Positions 1-5,418 of a stretch of DNA of 7,060 bases are shown here, in pieces (within the stretch, counting starts at the first letter, position 1; each line of letters begins with the position of its first letter). Source of the stretch: Flavobacterium sp. (GTDB lineage Bacteria; Bacteroidota; Bacteroidia; Flavobacteriales; Flavobacteriaceae); the NCBI GenBank assembly GCA_030152225.1, contig JASLHL010000177.1:1-7060 (forward strand). Reading direction: 5' to 3'. Both the position numbers and the translations under genes were made by a program. Under the pieces are notes generated by a model, which saw only the letters and a program-made list of their open reading frames with translations, did not search any database and was not told the DNA's origin.

Positions 1-88
1 CTCACCTCTTCCCATTTCGAACAGAGAAGTTAAGCCCGCTAGCGCAGATGGTACTGCCACATGGTGGGAGAGTATGTCGTCGCCCTTC
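1..88 (+). rRNA. rrf: 5S ribosomal RNA, 3' portion (partial)
   Basis: This is the 3' part of 5S rRNA, the small RNA of the large ribosomal subunit central protuberance. The conserved loop region CCCATTTCGAACAGAGAAG followed by TTAAGCCC and the GGTACTGCCACATGGTGGGAG block is diagnostic. The 5' end lies outside the window, so this is the last gene of an rRNA operon arriving from the left. The mature 3' end is placed around 85-88 by resemblance to other Bacteroidota 5S genes and is approximate. A terminator follows immediately. Confidence 0.95.
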
Positions 89-93
89 TTTTG

Positions 94-129
94 AAAGCCT
101 GATTACGCAAGTAGTCAGGCTTTTTTTTT
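94..129 (+). terminator. rRNA operon rho-independent terminator
   Basis: A 10-bp stem (97-106 with 111-120, one G-U wobble) is capped by a GCAA tetraloop (107-110). It is extended by AAA/TTT pairs and followed by a run of nine T from 121. The position directly after the 5S gene makes it the terminator of the rRNA operon. It should also shield the downstream transposase region from rRNA transcription. Confidence 0.93.
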
Positions 130-143
130 GGTTTATGGTGATT

Positions 144-253
144 GGAAATGGGAGAAGAGTAGAATCAACTGATAATGATAAACAAATCACGCAATTAAAA
201 AAGAACGTCTTCTTTGTATTGAAAATCTCACTCATTTCCCTTCTCTCATTTCC
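144..253. repeat. Inverted repeat of 14-15 bp enclosing an inner hairpin
   Basis: The purine-rich arm GGAAATGGGAGAAG (144-157) pairs with CTTCTCTCATTTCC (240-253) with a single G-U wobble, and the flanking T143/A254 also pairs. Inside sits a compound hairpin: 192-195 pairs with 218-221, and AAAGAA (200-205) pairs with TTCTTT (210-215) around a CGTC loop. The result is an outer helix, a large internal loop (34 and 18 nt) and an apical hairpin. The lower part of the right arm is duplicated: CTCATTTCC occurs at 231-239 and 245-253. The inverted repeat is seen directly; a functional RNA is inferred. It could also be a relic of a palindromic mobile repeat. Confidence 0.6.
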
Positions 254-282
254 ATCCAAACAAACCGTACAAAAATTAAAGC

Positions 283-302
283 CTCTACTAAACTCTACTA
301 AC
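283..302. repeat. Two-copy 10-bp tandem repeat
   Basis: CTCTACTAAA is followed directly by CTCTACTAAC, two copies differing only in the last base. It lies between the inverted repeat at 144-253 and the hairpin cluster before the transposase. No function can be assigned; it may be slippage or part of the element's end. Confidence 0.5.
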
Positions 303-343
303 CACATCAGTGAGAATGTTGTCTAAATAAAACTTACATGATA

Positions 344-422
344 TTGGGTATCACCAACAGCCATTAAAGTCATAAGCGTTTCAAACCCAAAAGGTAATCG
401 CTTAAAACGGTATCTTAGTACC
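344..422 (+). other. Cluster of three hairpins just upstream of the transposase start
   Basis: Three local stem-loops occur within 80 nt: TTGG/CCAA (344-347 with 354-357); TAAGCG/CGCTTA (373-378 with 399-404), enclosing a 20-nt loop; and GGTAT/GTACC with one wobble (409-413 with 418-422). The last ends 22 nt before the ATG. The middle stem with a long single-stranded loop is the sort of shape expected of an IS110 guide RNA, but it could also be a structured leader that limits transposase translation. Fold drawn by eye; no energy or covariation is available. Confidence 0.35.
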
Positions 423-444
423 AATAAATCAAAATATACGACCT

Positions 445-1665
445 ATGGCTGTCAATGGATTACCCTTTATCTTAGACCGTGGTTGTGGATTAGATGTTCA
501 CAAGGACACGATCGTAGCTACCATTAAAGGTAGTGATTTTGAAACACAAACAAGAACATTTTTAACATTTACAGATGATCTTTATGAGTTTGTAGCGTGG
601 TTACAAGAATATTCAATAACTGAAGTTGCTATGGAGAGTACAGGCGTTTATTGGCGTCCTGTGTACTCTATCATAGAGGACTATTGTCATGTAATTCTTG
701 TCAATGCACGGCATATTAAAAATGTTCCTGGTCAGAAAACCGATAAAAAAGATAGTGAGTGGATCTGTAAGCTACTACTTTCTGGATTATTAAAAGGCAG
801 TTTTATTCCAGATCAACAAACTCGTGAACTAAGAGAACTATATCGACACAGAAGAAAACTAGTTGCCTCTCGAACAGCCGAAAAAAACAGACTTCAGAAT
901 GTATTAGAGTCTGCTAATATTAAGTTACGTAGTGTGGTAAGTGATGTCTTCGGTATTAGTTCTATGCTAATGCTACAAGCCATACTTCAAGGACAAACGG
1001 ATCCTGAGATATTAGCAGACTTAGCTAAAGGATCATTAAGAAACAAAAGAGCTGAATTAGTCAAAGCACTCAATGGCAAAATCACACAACATCACATTTT
1101 CATGCTGAATCTTATACTTGAAACCATTAATAATATAAACCAACAAATAGTACAATTAGAGGCTCAAATGGAAAAGTATAGAGCAAGTATGGTAACTCAA
1201 GTTGAACTGCTAGAAACAATACCTGGAATCTCAAGACAAATAGCTCTAGGAATTTTAGGTGAAATAGGAACTGATATGACTAATTTTCCAGATCATCAAA
1301 ATTTAGCTTCTTGGGCTGGAGTTTGTCCTGGAAATAATGAAAGCGCTGGCAAGAAGTATTCAACTAGAATTACTAAAGGAAATAAGTACTTAAAAACTAC
1401 ATTAGTAGAAGCTGCATGGGTAGCTATACGATCTAAAACTTATCCGATTTTTGCTGTTAAGCATACCCAAATAGCTAATAGAAGAGGAAAGAAAAAAGCA
1501 ACTATCGCTATTGCTCACAAACTACTCATTGCTGTTTATCACGTTTTAAGAGATAGAGAACCTTACACTTCACATCCTCAAGATATAAAAATACTAGAAA
1601 ATAGAAGATTAAAAAAGATTGAACGACTAGAAAAAGAACTAACTAAACTAAAGAATATTCAATAA
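445..1665 (+). CDS. IS110-family (DEDD) transposase, intact
   Basis: This is the recombinase of an IS110-family insertion sequence. The N-terminal RuvC-like DEDD domain is clear: Asp17 in CGLDVHKD, Glu64 in AMESTGVYW, and Asp100/Asp103 in KTDKKDSEW. A helical, probably coiled-coil middle (about 125-250) leads to the C-terminal Transposase_20 domain. There ETIPGISRQIALGILGEIG is followed by LASWAGVCPGNNESAGKK, in which Ser300 is the likely nucleophilic serine. The C-terminus is basic. At 406 residues it matches the longer IS110 subgroup (about 400 residues, N-terminal GLDVHKD, NNESAGK motif) rather than the shorter IS621-like enzymes (about 330). All expected catalytic residues are present and the frame is unbroken, so the enzyme is probably active. 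Family knowledge: these enzymes excise as circles and use an element-encoded guide RNA that base-pairs with donor and target DNA. No Shine-Dalgarno is seen, in keeping with the host genes. Confidence 0.96.
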   Translation: MAVNGLPFILDRGCGLDVHKDTIVATIKGSDFETQTRTFLTFTDDLYEFVAWLQEYSITEVAMESTGVYWRPVYSIIEDYCHVILVNARHIKNVPGQKTDKKDSEWICKLLLSGLLKGSFIPDQQTRELRELYRHRRKLVASRTAEKNRLQNVLESANIKLRSVVSDVFGISSMLMLQAILQGQTDPEILADLAKGSLRNKRAELVKALNGKITQHHIFMLNLILETINNINQQIVQLEAQMEKYRASMVTQVELLETIPGISRQIALGILGEIGTDMTNFPDHQNLASWAGVCPGNNESAGKKYSTRITKGNKYLKTTLVEAAWVAIRSKTYPIFAVKHTQIANRRGKKKATIAIAHKLLIAVYHVLRDREPYTSHPQDIKILENRRLKKIERLEKELTKLKNIQ

Positions 1666-1969
1666 TAAAATAACTAGACTTTATACTAAGAGAGAAAAAG
1701 CTTATTCGTCAATATAATTTAAGATCGACTTTTTTTTGGTGGTTGAACTCCCCGGAAATAAAACTGATAACAGACGTTAAGAACCAACAGTTGATGCCTT
1801 TTGAGCTCGTAGAAAAAATTATACTCCTTTTTTAAAGTACTAGAACAACAATAATTAGTAAGTGAAATATTGATAATTGATAGATTTTAAGCTACTACTT
1901 AACTTAGGTAGATATAACCTAGGTTAATATATTATTGACTAGAATCATTTTTTTTGATTAGACTTTCAG
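1666..1969. other. Non-coding stretch after the transposase; probably IS right end plus host spacer
   Basis: About 300 AT-rich bases hold no credible gene. There is no clear terminator for the transposase; the T8 run at 1730-1737 has only a weak stem in front of it. The more GC-rich block 1735-1810 stands out from its surroundings. Possible long-range pairings are CTTATTCGTC (1701-1710) with GACGTTAAG (1773-1781, one bulge), TGGTT (1740-1744) with AACCA (1782-1786), and AACTG (1762-1766) with CAGTT (1788-1792). These are partly mutually exclusive. An 11-bp stem with a palindromic right arm lies at 1899-1927. In the IS1111 subgroup the guide RNA is encoded on this side, so this is the second candidate location. 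The right boundary of the element could not be fixed. Confidence 0.55.
1899..1927. repeat. 11-bp stem-loop with a perfect 12-bp palindrome
   Basis: TTAACTTAGGT (1899-1909) pairs with ACCTAGGTTAA (1917-1927) with one G-U wobble, around a 7-nt AGATATA loop. The right arm overlaps a perfect palindrome, TAACCTAGGTTA (1915-1926). No T-run follows on the plus strand, so it is not a standard terminator. It sits between the transposase and the recX terminator, so it may mark the element's right end or its target site, or be a protein-binding site. Confidence 0.5.
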
Positions 1970-1994
1970 AAAAAAAAAGCCCGCAAAAGGGCTT
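1970..1994 (-). terminator. recX rho-independent terminator
   Basis: Read on the minus strand, AAGCCC (from 1994) pairs with GGGCTT (ending 1977) around a 6-nt loop, followed by an uninterrupted run of T (plus-strand A-run 1970-1978). It begins 9 nt after the recX stop codon and so ends the recX transcript. Confidence 0.85.
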
Positions 1995-2003
1995 AAAATA
2001 AGG

Positions 2004-2489
2004 TCATTGACTATAGCTTTCTAGTTCTTGAGTCTTTTCTATAATGTCAGACATGGCATATCCCTTTCGGAATAAATAAGCTTGAAACTTTTGTTTTTTC
2101 TTTTGTATATCAGTATCTGTTAACTGATTCCATTTGTTTTCGCTAATGCGATCGAAAGTTTGATAATATTCTTCATCGTCAATTTCCGCAAGCGCTAAAG
2201 TAATTAAACGATGATTAATGTCTCTGAATTTTAATTCTGAAGTGATTCTGTTCCTACCCCATGCACTCAAACGATGTTTGCCGCGCACAAAACTCTTGGC
2301 AAATCGCTCTTCGTTTAAGAAACTATGTTCGATTAGATGTACAAGAAGGTCGTCGTGTATTTGAGGTGTTATACCCAATTGAAACATTTTGTTGACTACT
2401 TCGGAGTGGCAACGGTCTTGATACGCACAGTAATTTTCCAATTTGCGTTTCGCTTCATCAAAGGAAAGATAGGTAGATTCTCGATTCAA
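2004..2489 (-). CDS. recX: Regulatory protein RecX
   Basis: RecX binds RecA filaments and modulates (usually inhibits) RecA recombinase and co-protease activity in the cytoplasm. The 161-residue length fits the family. The protein shows the expected tandem three-helix repeats: an N-terminal part with LENYCAYQDRCHSEVVNK (about 17-34), then the signature block FLNEERFAKSFVRGKHRL (about 57-74) with WGRNRITSELK (77-87), and a last repeat ending with YLFRKGYAMSDI (about 138-149). The ATG at 2489 gives the full domain. A TATCTTTG -7 element (2505-2512, minus) lies only 16 nt upstream, so no longer start is likely. It is divergent from the DinB-like gene (153 bp apart) and is not next to recA here. 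Confidence 0.93.
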   Translation of the reverse strand: MNRESTYLSFDEAKRKLENYCAYQDRCHSEVVNKMFQLGITPQIHDDLLVHLIEHSFLNEERFAKSFVRGKHRLSAWGRNRITSELKFRDINHRLITLALAEIDDEEYYQTFDRISENKWNQLTDTDIQKKKQKFQAYLFRKGYAMSDIIEKTQELESYSQ

Positions 2490-2504
2490 TTTTTTTGATT
2501 TTCA

Positions 2505-2512
2505 CAAAGATA
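2505..2512 (-). promoter_or_regulatory. Probable recX promoter -7 element
   Basis: On the minus strand this reads TATCTTTG, an exact match to the Bacteroidota -7 consensus TANNTTTG. Transcription would start about 7 nt downstream, giving a leader of roughly 10 nt before the recX ATG. No good TTTG -33 box lies at the expected 18-21 nt distance, so the call rests on the -7 box alone. Confidence 0.4.
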
Positions 2513-2585
2513 AACAACTCAAAAGTAACTTCTTTCTTTTGGTGAAGGTTTTCCTTTTCGAGCAAAATTATATTCTTCAAATAAA

Positions 2586-2616
2586 TTGATTTTGTGCGTT
2601 TGGTTTCGTAGCTTTC
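2586..2616 (+). promoter_or_regulatory. Possible promoter of the DinB-like gene
   Basis: TTG (2586-2588), a 20-nt spacer and TAGCTTTC (2609-2616) match the Bacteroidota TTTG/TANNTTTG promoter except for the last base of the -7 box. Its position would give a leader of about 20 nt before the ATG at 2643. Confidence 0.35.
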
Positions 2617-2642
2617 CTAGAAGAAAAATAACAACTTGAATT

Positions 2643-3137
2643 ATGAGTATTAACAAAAGTTTTTTGCTAGAACTACAGCATGAATTAACTAGTACAAGAA
2701 AAATTATTGCTTGTGTACCAACAGATCAATGGTCTTGGAAACCTCATGTAAAATCAATGAGTTTAGGAGATTTGTCTAAGCATATTGTTGAATTAATTGT
2801 GTGGACAGAGTGGATCACAAAGCAAGATTCTTTGAACTTTCACACGGAATACAAGCCGTTAGAAGCCAAAACAACGGAGGAGTTGTTACAATTGATTGAT
2901 GCGTTTGAAAAACGCGTGATACAGGCAATTGAAACGACTACAGAGGAGCAATGGATGGAGTCATGGGCGTTGAAAGCTGGAGATCACACGATTATTGAAA
3001 TGCCTAAAGTTGGAGCAAATCGATTCCTTGTCAACAATCACATCTATCATCATAGAGGACAGCTGTCTGTTTACTTGCGTCTGTTGGATATTCCAATTCC
3101 TGGAATGTATGGGCCTTCTGCTGATGATGCGAAATAA
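2643..3137 (+). CDS. DinB-like (DinB/YfiT superfamily) putative metal-dependent protein
   Basis: The 164-residue soluble protein belongs to the DinB/YfiT four-helix-bundle superfamily, whose members bind a divalent metal through three histidines. Several act as thiol-dependent transferases. Visible signatures are the N-terminal helix LELQHELTSTRKII, then PTDQWSWKPH, the first metal His in LGDLSKHIVE (His47), and the C-terminal NNHIYHHRGQL supplying His133 and His137 (H-x3-H). It ends with the usual DIPIPGMYGPSAD. The three-His site is complete. The substrate cannot be deduced; despite the name, nothing here shows a role in DNA damage. It is a single-gene unit divergent from recX and followed by its own terminator. 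No Shine-Dalgarno precedes the ATG. Confidence 0.9.
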   Translation: MSINKSFLLELQHELTSTRKIIACVPTDQWSWKPHVKSMSLGDLSKHIVELIVWTEWITKQDSLNFHTEYKPLEAKTTEELLQLIDAFEKRVIQAIETTTEEQWMESWALKAGDHTIIEMPKVGANRFLVNNHIYHHRGQLSVYLRLLDIPIPGMYGPSADDAK

Positions 3138-3196
3138 TGTAGTAAAGAAAGAAAAGCGAAGTAGGACTTTATCTTTGAGACTATTTCAAATGCGAT

Positions 3197-3230
3197 AAAA
3201 AAAAACCCAACTAATGCAGTTGGGCTTTTT
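3197..3230. terminator. Terminator after the DinB-like gene (possibly bidirectional)
   Basis: CCCAACT (3206-3212) pairs with AGTTGGG (3218-3224) around AATGC, with T5 after it (3226-3230) and a nine-base A-run before it (3197-3205). It ends the DinB-like transcript and could also stop transcription coming from the right. Confidence 0.85.
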
Positions 3231-3440
3231 CCGTATGTAGAATTCTTTTGATCGAATTAGCGATTTTGGGTTAGAAAAAAGATGTGGGATGGTTTTTAAA
3301 TGGGATTACCAAAGATAGTTTGGTACCTAGTTGAGACTCGTTTTGATGAATCCTTTTGTTTTCAAAGTAAGATAAAGTTGAATCAATTACACCTATTAAA
3401 AGAGAATAGGCTAATGGTTGGCTAAAACCATAAATAAAAA
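3231..3440. other. Non-coding spacer with two small hairpins
   Basis: No gene is seen from the DinB-like stop (3137) to the tRNA-Leu. Apart from the two terminators there is a perfect 7-bp hairpin, TACCAAA (3307-3313) with TTTGGTA (3319-3325) around GATAG, and a 6-bp hairpin, ATGGTT (3414-3419) with AACCAT (3426-3431). Neither has a T-run. Nothing else is recognisable. Confidence 0.5.
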
Positions 3441-3470
3441 GGCCTAACTCGATGAGTTAGGCCTTTTTTT
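3436..3470. terminator. Bidirectional terminator, serving tRNA-Leu
   Basis: The perfect 10-bp stem GGCCTAACTC (3441-3450) / GAGTTAGGCC (3454-3463) has a 3-nt loop. It is flanked by A5 on the left and T7 on the right, so it works on both strands. On the minus strand it lies directly after the tRNA-Leu. Confidence 0.9.
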
Positions 3471-3472
3471 AG

Positions 3473-3552
3473 TACCCGGAGTGGGAATCGAACCCACACT
3501 CCTAGGAACACGAGTTTGAGTCGTGCGCGTCTACCAATTCCGCCATCCGGGC
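3473..3552 (-). tRNA. tRNA-Leu (anticodon CAA)
   Basis: On the minus strand the 80-nt gene folds as a cloverleaf. The acceptor is GCCCGGA/TCCGGGT with a terminal G-U pair. The D-arm is GCG/CGC with the GGTAGA loop. The anticodon stem CACGA/TCGTG encloses the loop CTCAAAC, giving anticodon CAA, which reads UUG. A class-II variable region follows (TTCCTAGGAGT), then the T-arm GTGGG-TTCGATT-CCCAC and discriminator A. The next bases are CTA, so CCA is not encoded and must be added after transcription. The short variable region is at the low end for a leucine tRNA. A promoter and a terminator flank it, so it is transcribed alone. Confidence 0.95.
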
Positions 3553-3574
3553 ATTTGGTGTTGAATTGTGAGTG

Positions 3575-3604
3575 CAAATTTAAAGAAAAATTTATTCTAA
3601 CAAA
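3575..3604 (-). promoter_or_regulatory. tRNA-Leu promoter (Bacteroidota -33/-7 type)
   Basis: On the minus strand TTTG (3604-3601), an 18-nt spacer and TAAATTTG (3582-3575) fit the Bacteroidota consensus for both boxes. Transcription would begin about 15 nt before the tRNA 5' end at 3552. This is the best promoter match in the window. Confidence 0.7.
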
Positions 3605-3645
3605 GAAAAAAAGCAAAAAAATCGCGTTAGTCAATTAATATTTTA

Positions 3646-3653
3646 TAAATTTG
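3646..3653 (+). promoter_or_regulatory. Probable prs promoter -7 element
   Basis: TAAATTTG is an exact TANNTTTG match, about 60 nt upstream of the prs ATG. It would give a leader of roughly 50 nt. The -33 region is weak (TTAG at 3627-3630 is too close). It faces away from the tRNA-Leu promoter, which uses the identical octamer. Confidence 0.5.
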
Positions 3654-3711
3654 CATCGCTGAATTACCATAAGGAGGCACTAACTAACAACATAACAACT
3701 AATTAGAAAAA

Positions 3712-4653
3712 ATGTTAAATCCTGAATCAGAAGCAAAAATTTTTGCTTGCTCTCAAAGTATTGAATTAGCAGAGAAGATAGCAAAAGAATATGGAGTAGA
3801 ATTGGGTAAAGTTACATTATCACACTACAGTGATGGTGAATTTCAACCCTCTTTTGAAGAATCTATAAGAGGGCGAAGAGTTTTCTTAGTGTGTTCTACG
3901 TTTCCATCTGCGGATAACTTAATGGAATTATTGCTGATGTGTGATGCTGCAAAAAGAGCATCTGCAAGACATATTACTGTAGTGATTCCTTATTTTGGAT
4001 GGGCTAGACAAGATAGAAAGGATAAACCAAGGGTTCCAATTGGAGCCAAATTAGTAGCGAAGTTATTAGAATCAGCTGGAGCGACTAGAATCATGACCAT
4101 GGATTTACACGCAGATCAAATCCAAGGATTCTTTGAAAAACCAGTGGATCATTTATATGCTTCAACGATCTTTTTACCTTATGTAAAAAGCTTGAACATC
4201 GATAATTTGACTATTGCATCTCCAGATATGGGTGGTTCAAAAAGAGCCTATGCCTATTCTAAGTTTTTAGATTCAGATGTAGTAATCTGTTACAAACAAA
4301 GAAAACAAGCAAACATCATTGAGAAAATGGAGCTTATCGGGGATGTTACAGGACGTAACGTTATCTTGGTAGACGACATGATCGATACAGGAGGAACGCT
4401 TGCTAAAGCAGCAGATATGATGCTAGAAAGAGGAGCATTAAGTGTACGTGCAATTTGTACACATGCGATCTTATCTGGTAGTGCTTATGAGAAAATTGAA
4501 GAATCTTCTTTACAGGAATTAATCGTAACCGATTCAATTCCATTGAAAAAGCCATGCAGCAAAATTAAAGTTTTAAGTTGTGCACCATTGTTCGCAGAGG
4601 TTATGCATAATGTGCAATCGAACTTATCGATTAGCAAAACTTTTGTCATGTAA
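3712..4653 (+). CDS. prs: Ribose-phosphate pyrophosphokinase (PRPP synthase, class I)
   Basis: The enzyme makes 5-phosphoribosyl 1-diphosphate from ribose 5-phosphate and ATP, the precursor for purine, pyrimidine, NAD, histidine and tryptophan synthesis; it is cytosolic. The 313 residues match the usual bacterial length of about 310-315. Visible signatures are the N-terminal SHYSDGEFQPSFEESIRG (about 37-54), the ATP loop VIPYFGWARQDRKDKPRVPI (91-110), the metal-binding DLHADQIQGFF (131-141, His133), ASPDMGG (169-175), the catalytic loop CYKQRKQ (193-199) and the PRPP loop VILVDDMIDTGGT (217-229). All key residues are present. L25 starts 26 bp after the stop with no terminator between, so the two are probably co-transcribed. 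A perfect AAGGAGG lies 34 nt before the ATG, too far to act as a normal ribosome-binding site. Confidence 0.97.
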   Translation: MLNPESEAKIFACSQSIELAEKIAKEYGVELGKVTLSHYSDGEFQPSFEESIRGRRVFLVCSTFPSADNLMELLLMCDAAKRASARHITVVIPYFGWARQDRKDKPRVPIGAKLVAKLLESAGATRIMTMDLHADQIQGFFEKPVDHLYASTIFLPYVKSLNIDNLTIASPDMGGSKRAYAYSKFLDSDVVICYKQRKQANIIEKMELIGDVTGRNVILVDDMIDTGGTLAKAADMMLERGALSVRAICTHAILSGSAYEKIEESSLQELIVTDSIPLKKPCSKIKVLSCAPLFAEVMHNVQSNLSISKTFVM

Positions 4654-4679
4654 ATTATTAATATTAAATATTTAAAGTA

Positions 4680-5288
4680 ATGAAATCAATTACAATTAAA
4701 GGATCAGAAAGAGAAAGCGTAGGTAAAGTTTCTACTAAAGCCTTACGTAATGCTGGAATGGTTCCTTGCGTAGTATACGGAGGAGAACAATCAGCAATCC
4801 ACTTCACAGCAGAAGAGAAAGCATTCAAAAGTTTAGTTTACACTCCAAACGTACACACGGTTGTGATTGAATTAGAGGGTGGTAAAAAAATTAATGCAAT
4901 TTTACAAGACATCCAATTCCACCCAGTAAGTGACAAAATCTTACACATCGATTTCTACCAATTATTCGATGATAAAGAAATCACTTTAGAAGTGCCTATC
5001 AAAATTTCAGGTAACTCAAAAGGAGTTATGGCTGGAGGTGTTTTAAACATCAACAACCGTAAATTAAAAGTAAGAGCTTTACCAGCTAACTTACCTGATT
5101 ACGTGGAAGTAAACATTTCTGACTTAGAAATGGGTAATAAATTATATGTTACTGATATTACAACAAATAACTATAAATTATTGCACCCAGACAATACAGT
5201 AGTATGTCAAGTGAGAATTTCTCGTGCAGCGATGAAAGCAGCACAAGAAGCAGCAAAAGCAGCGAAAGCTCCTGCAAAGAAAAAATAA
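4680..5288 (+). CDS. rplY: 50S ribosomal protein L25 / general stress protein Ctc
   Basis: L25 of the long TL5/CTC type binds 5S rRNA in the large ribosomal subunit. The 202 residues comprise the N-terminal 5S-binding domain (about 1-92: [48 protein letters not shown]). The all-beta C-terminal domain follows (about 95-180: [35 protein letters not shown]), then an Ala/Lys-rich tail of about 20 residues ending in KAPAKKK. The two-domain length separates it from the short (about 95-residue) E. coli L25. It follows prs by 26 AT-rich bases, has no Shine-Dalgarno, and is closed by a strong terminator. The prs-L25 order, often followed by pth, is a common bacterial arrangement. Confidence 0.96.
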   Translation: MKSITIKGSERESVGKVSTKALRNAGMVPCVVYGGEQSAIHFTAEEKAFKSLVYTPNVHTVVIELEGGKKINAILQDIQFHPVSDKILHIDFYQLFDDKEITLEVPIKISGNSKGVMAGGVLNINNRKLKVRALPANLPDYVEVNISDLEMGNKLYVTDITTNNYKLLHPDNTVVCQVRISRAAMKAAQEAAKAAKAPAKKK

Positions 5289-5310
5289 GTATAGCAACAC
5301 TATATGCCTT

Positions 5311-5343
5311 AAAAGCGCTTGTAATTTTACAAGCGCTTTTTTT
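5311..5343 (+). terminator. Terminator after L25
   Basis: AAAAGCGCTTGTA (5311-5323) pairs perfectly with TACAAGCGCTTTT (5328-5340) around a 4-nt ATTT loop, and the T-run continues to 5343. It closes the prs-L25 unit and separates it from pth. Confidence 0.92.
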
Positions 5344-5383
5344 ATTTGTGCGAAATAACTTATGGAATGTCTTGGCTTTACGT

Positions 5384-5391
5384 TATTTTTG
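5384..5391 (+). promoter_or_regulatory. Probable pth promoter -7 element
   Basis: TATTTTTG matches TANNTTTG exactly, 27 nt upstream of the pth ATG and downstream of the L25 terminator. This fits pth having its own promoter. The -33 box is poor: TATG at 5361-5364 with a 19-nt spacer. Confidence 0.45.
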
Positions 5392-5418
5392 TGCGTTGAA
5401 AATTAGTCAGAGAATACA

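Larger units (their letters stand above)
130..444. other. Non-coding stretch between rRNA terminator and transposase; probably host spacer plus IS left end
   Basis: About 315 bases contain no credible gene: the open frame running through 48-326 starts inside the 5S gene and has no coding character. The stretch holds a 14-15 bp inverted repeat (144-157/240-253) enclosing a smaller hairpin (192-221), a 9-bp direct repeat (231-239, 245-253), a 10-bp tandem duplication (283-302), and three short hairpins close to the transposase start (344-357, 373-404, 409-422). No TANNTTTG promoter element was found; the nearest is TATCTTAG at 411-418 with no matching -33 box. Part of this should be the left end of the IS110-family element, but its exact start could not be fixed. 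It is one of two candidate locations for the guide RNA of the element. Confidence 0.6.

Noticed and set aside
48..326. Open frame on the plus strand (and its opposite-strand partner, 2-307)
   Set aside because: Both overlap the 5S rRNA and its terminator and show no protein family features; they are chance frames.
400..1892. GCTTAAAA (400-407) and TTTTAAGC (1885-1892) as subterminal inverted repeats
   Set aside because: The 8-bp inverted match extends only imperfectly (about 12 of 15) and is AT-rich; it is too weak to call without other element copies.
160..1947. TAGAATCA at 160-167 and 1940-1947 as a target-site duplication bounding the element
   Set aside because: Several 8-base matches are expected by chance between these AT-rich flanks, and IS110 elements usually leave only a very short core repeat, so it is not good evidence for the ends.
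3422..3634. Minus-strand open frame of 70 codons
   Set aside because: It runs through the tRNA-Leu gene and terminator; the tRNA explains the sequence.
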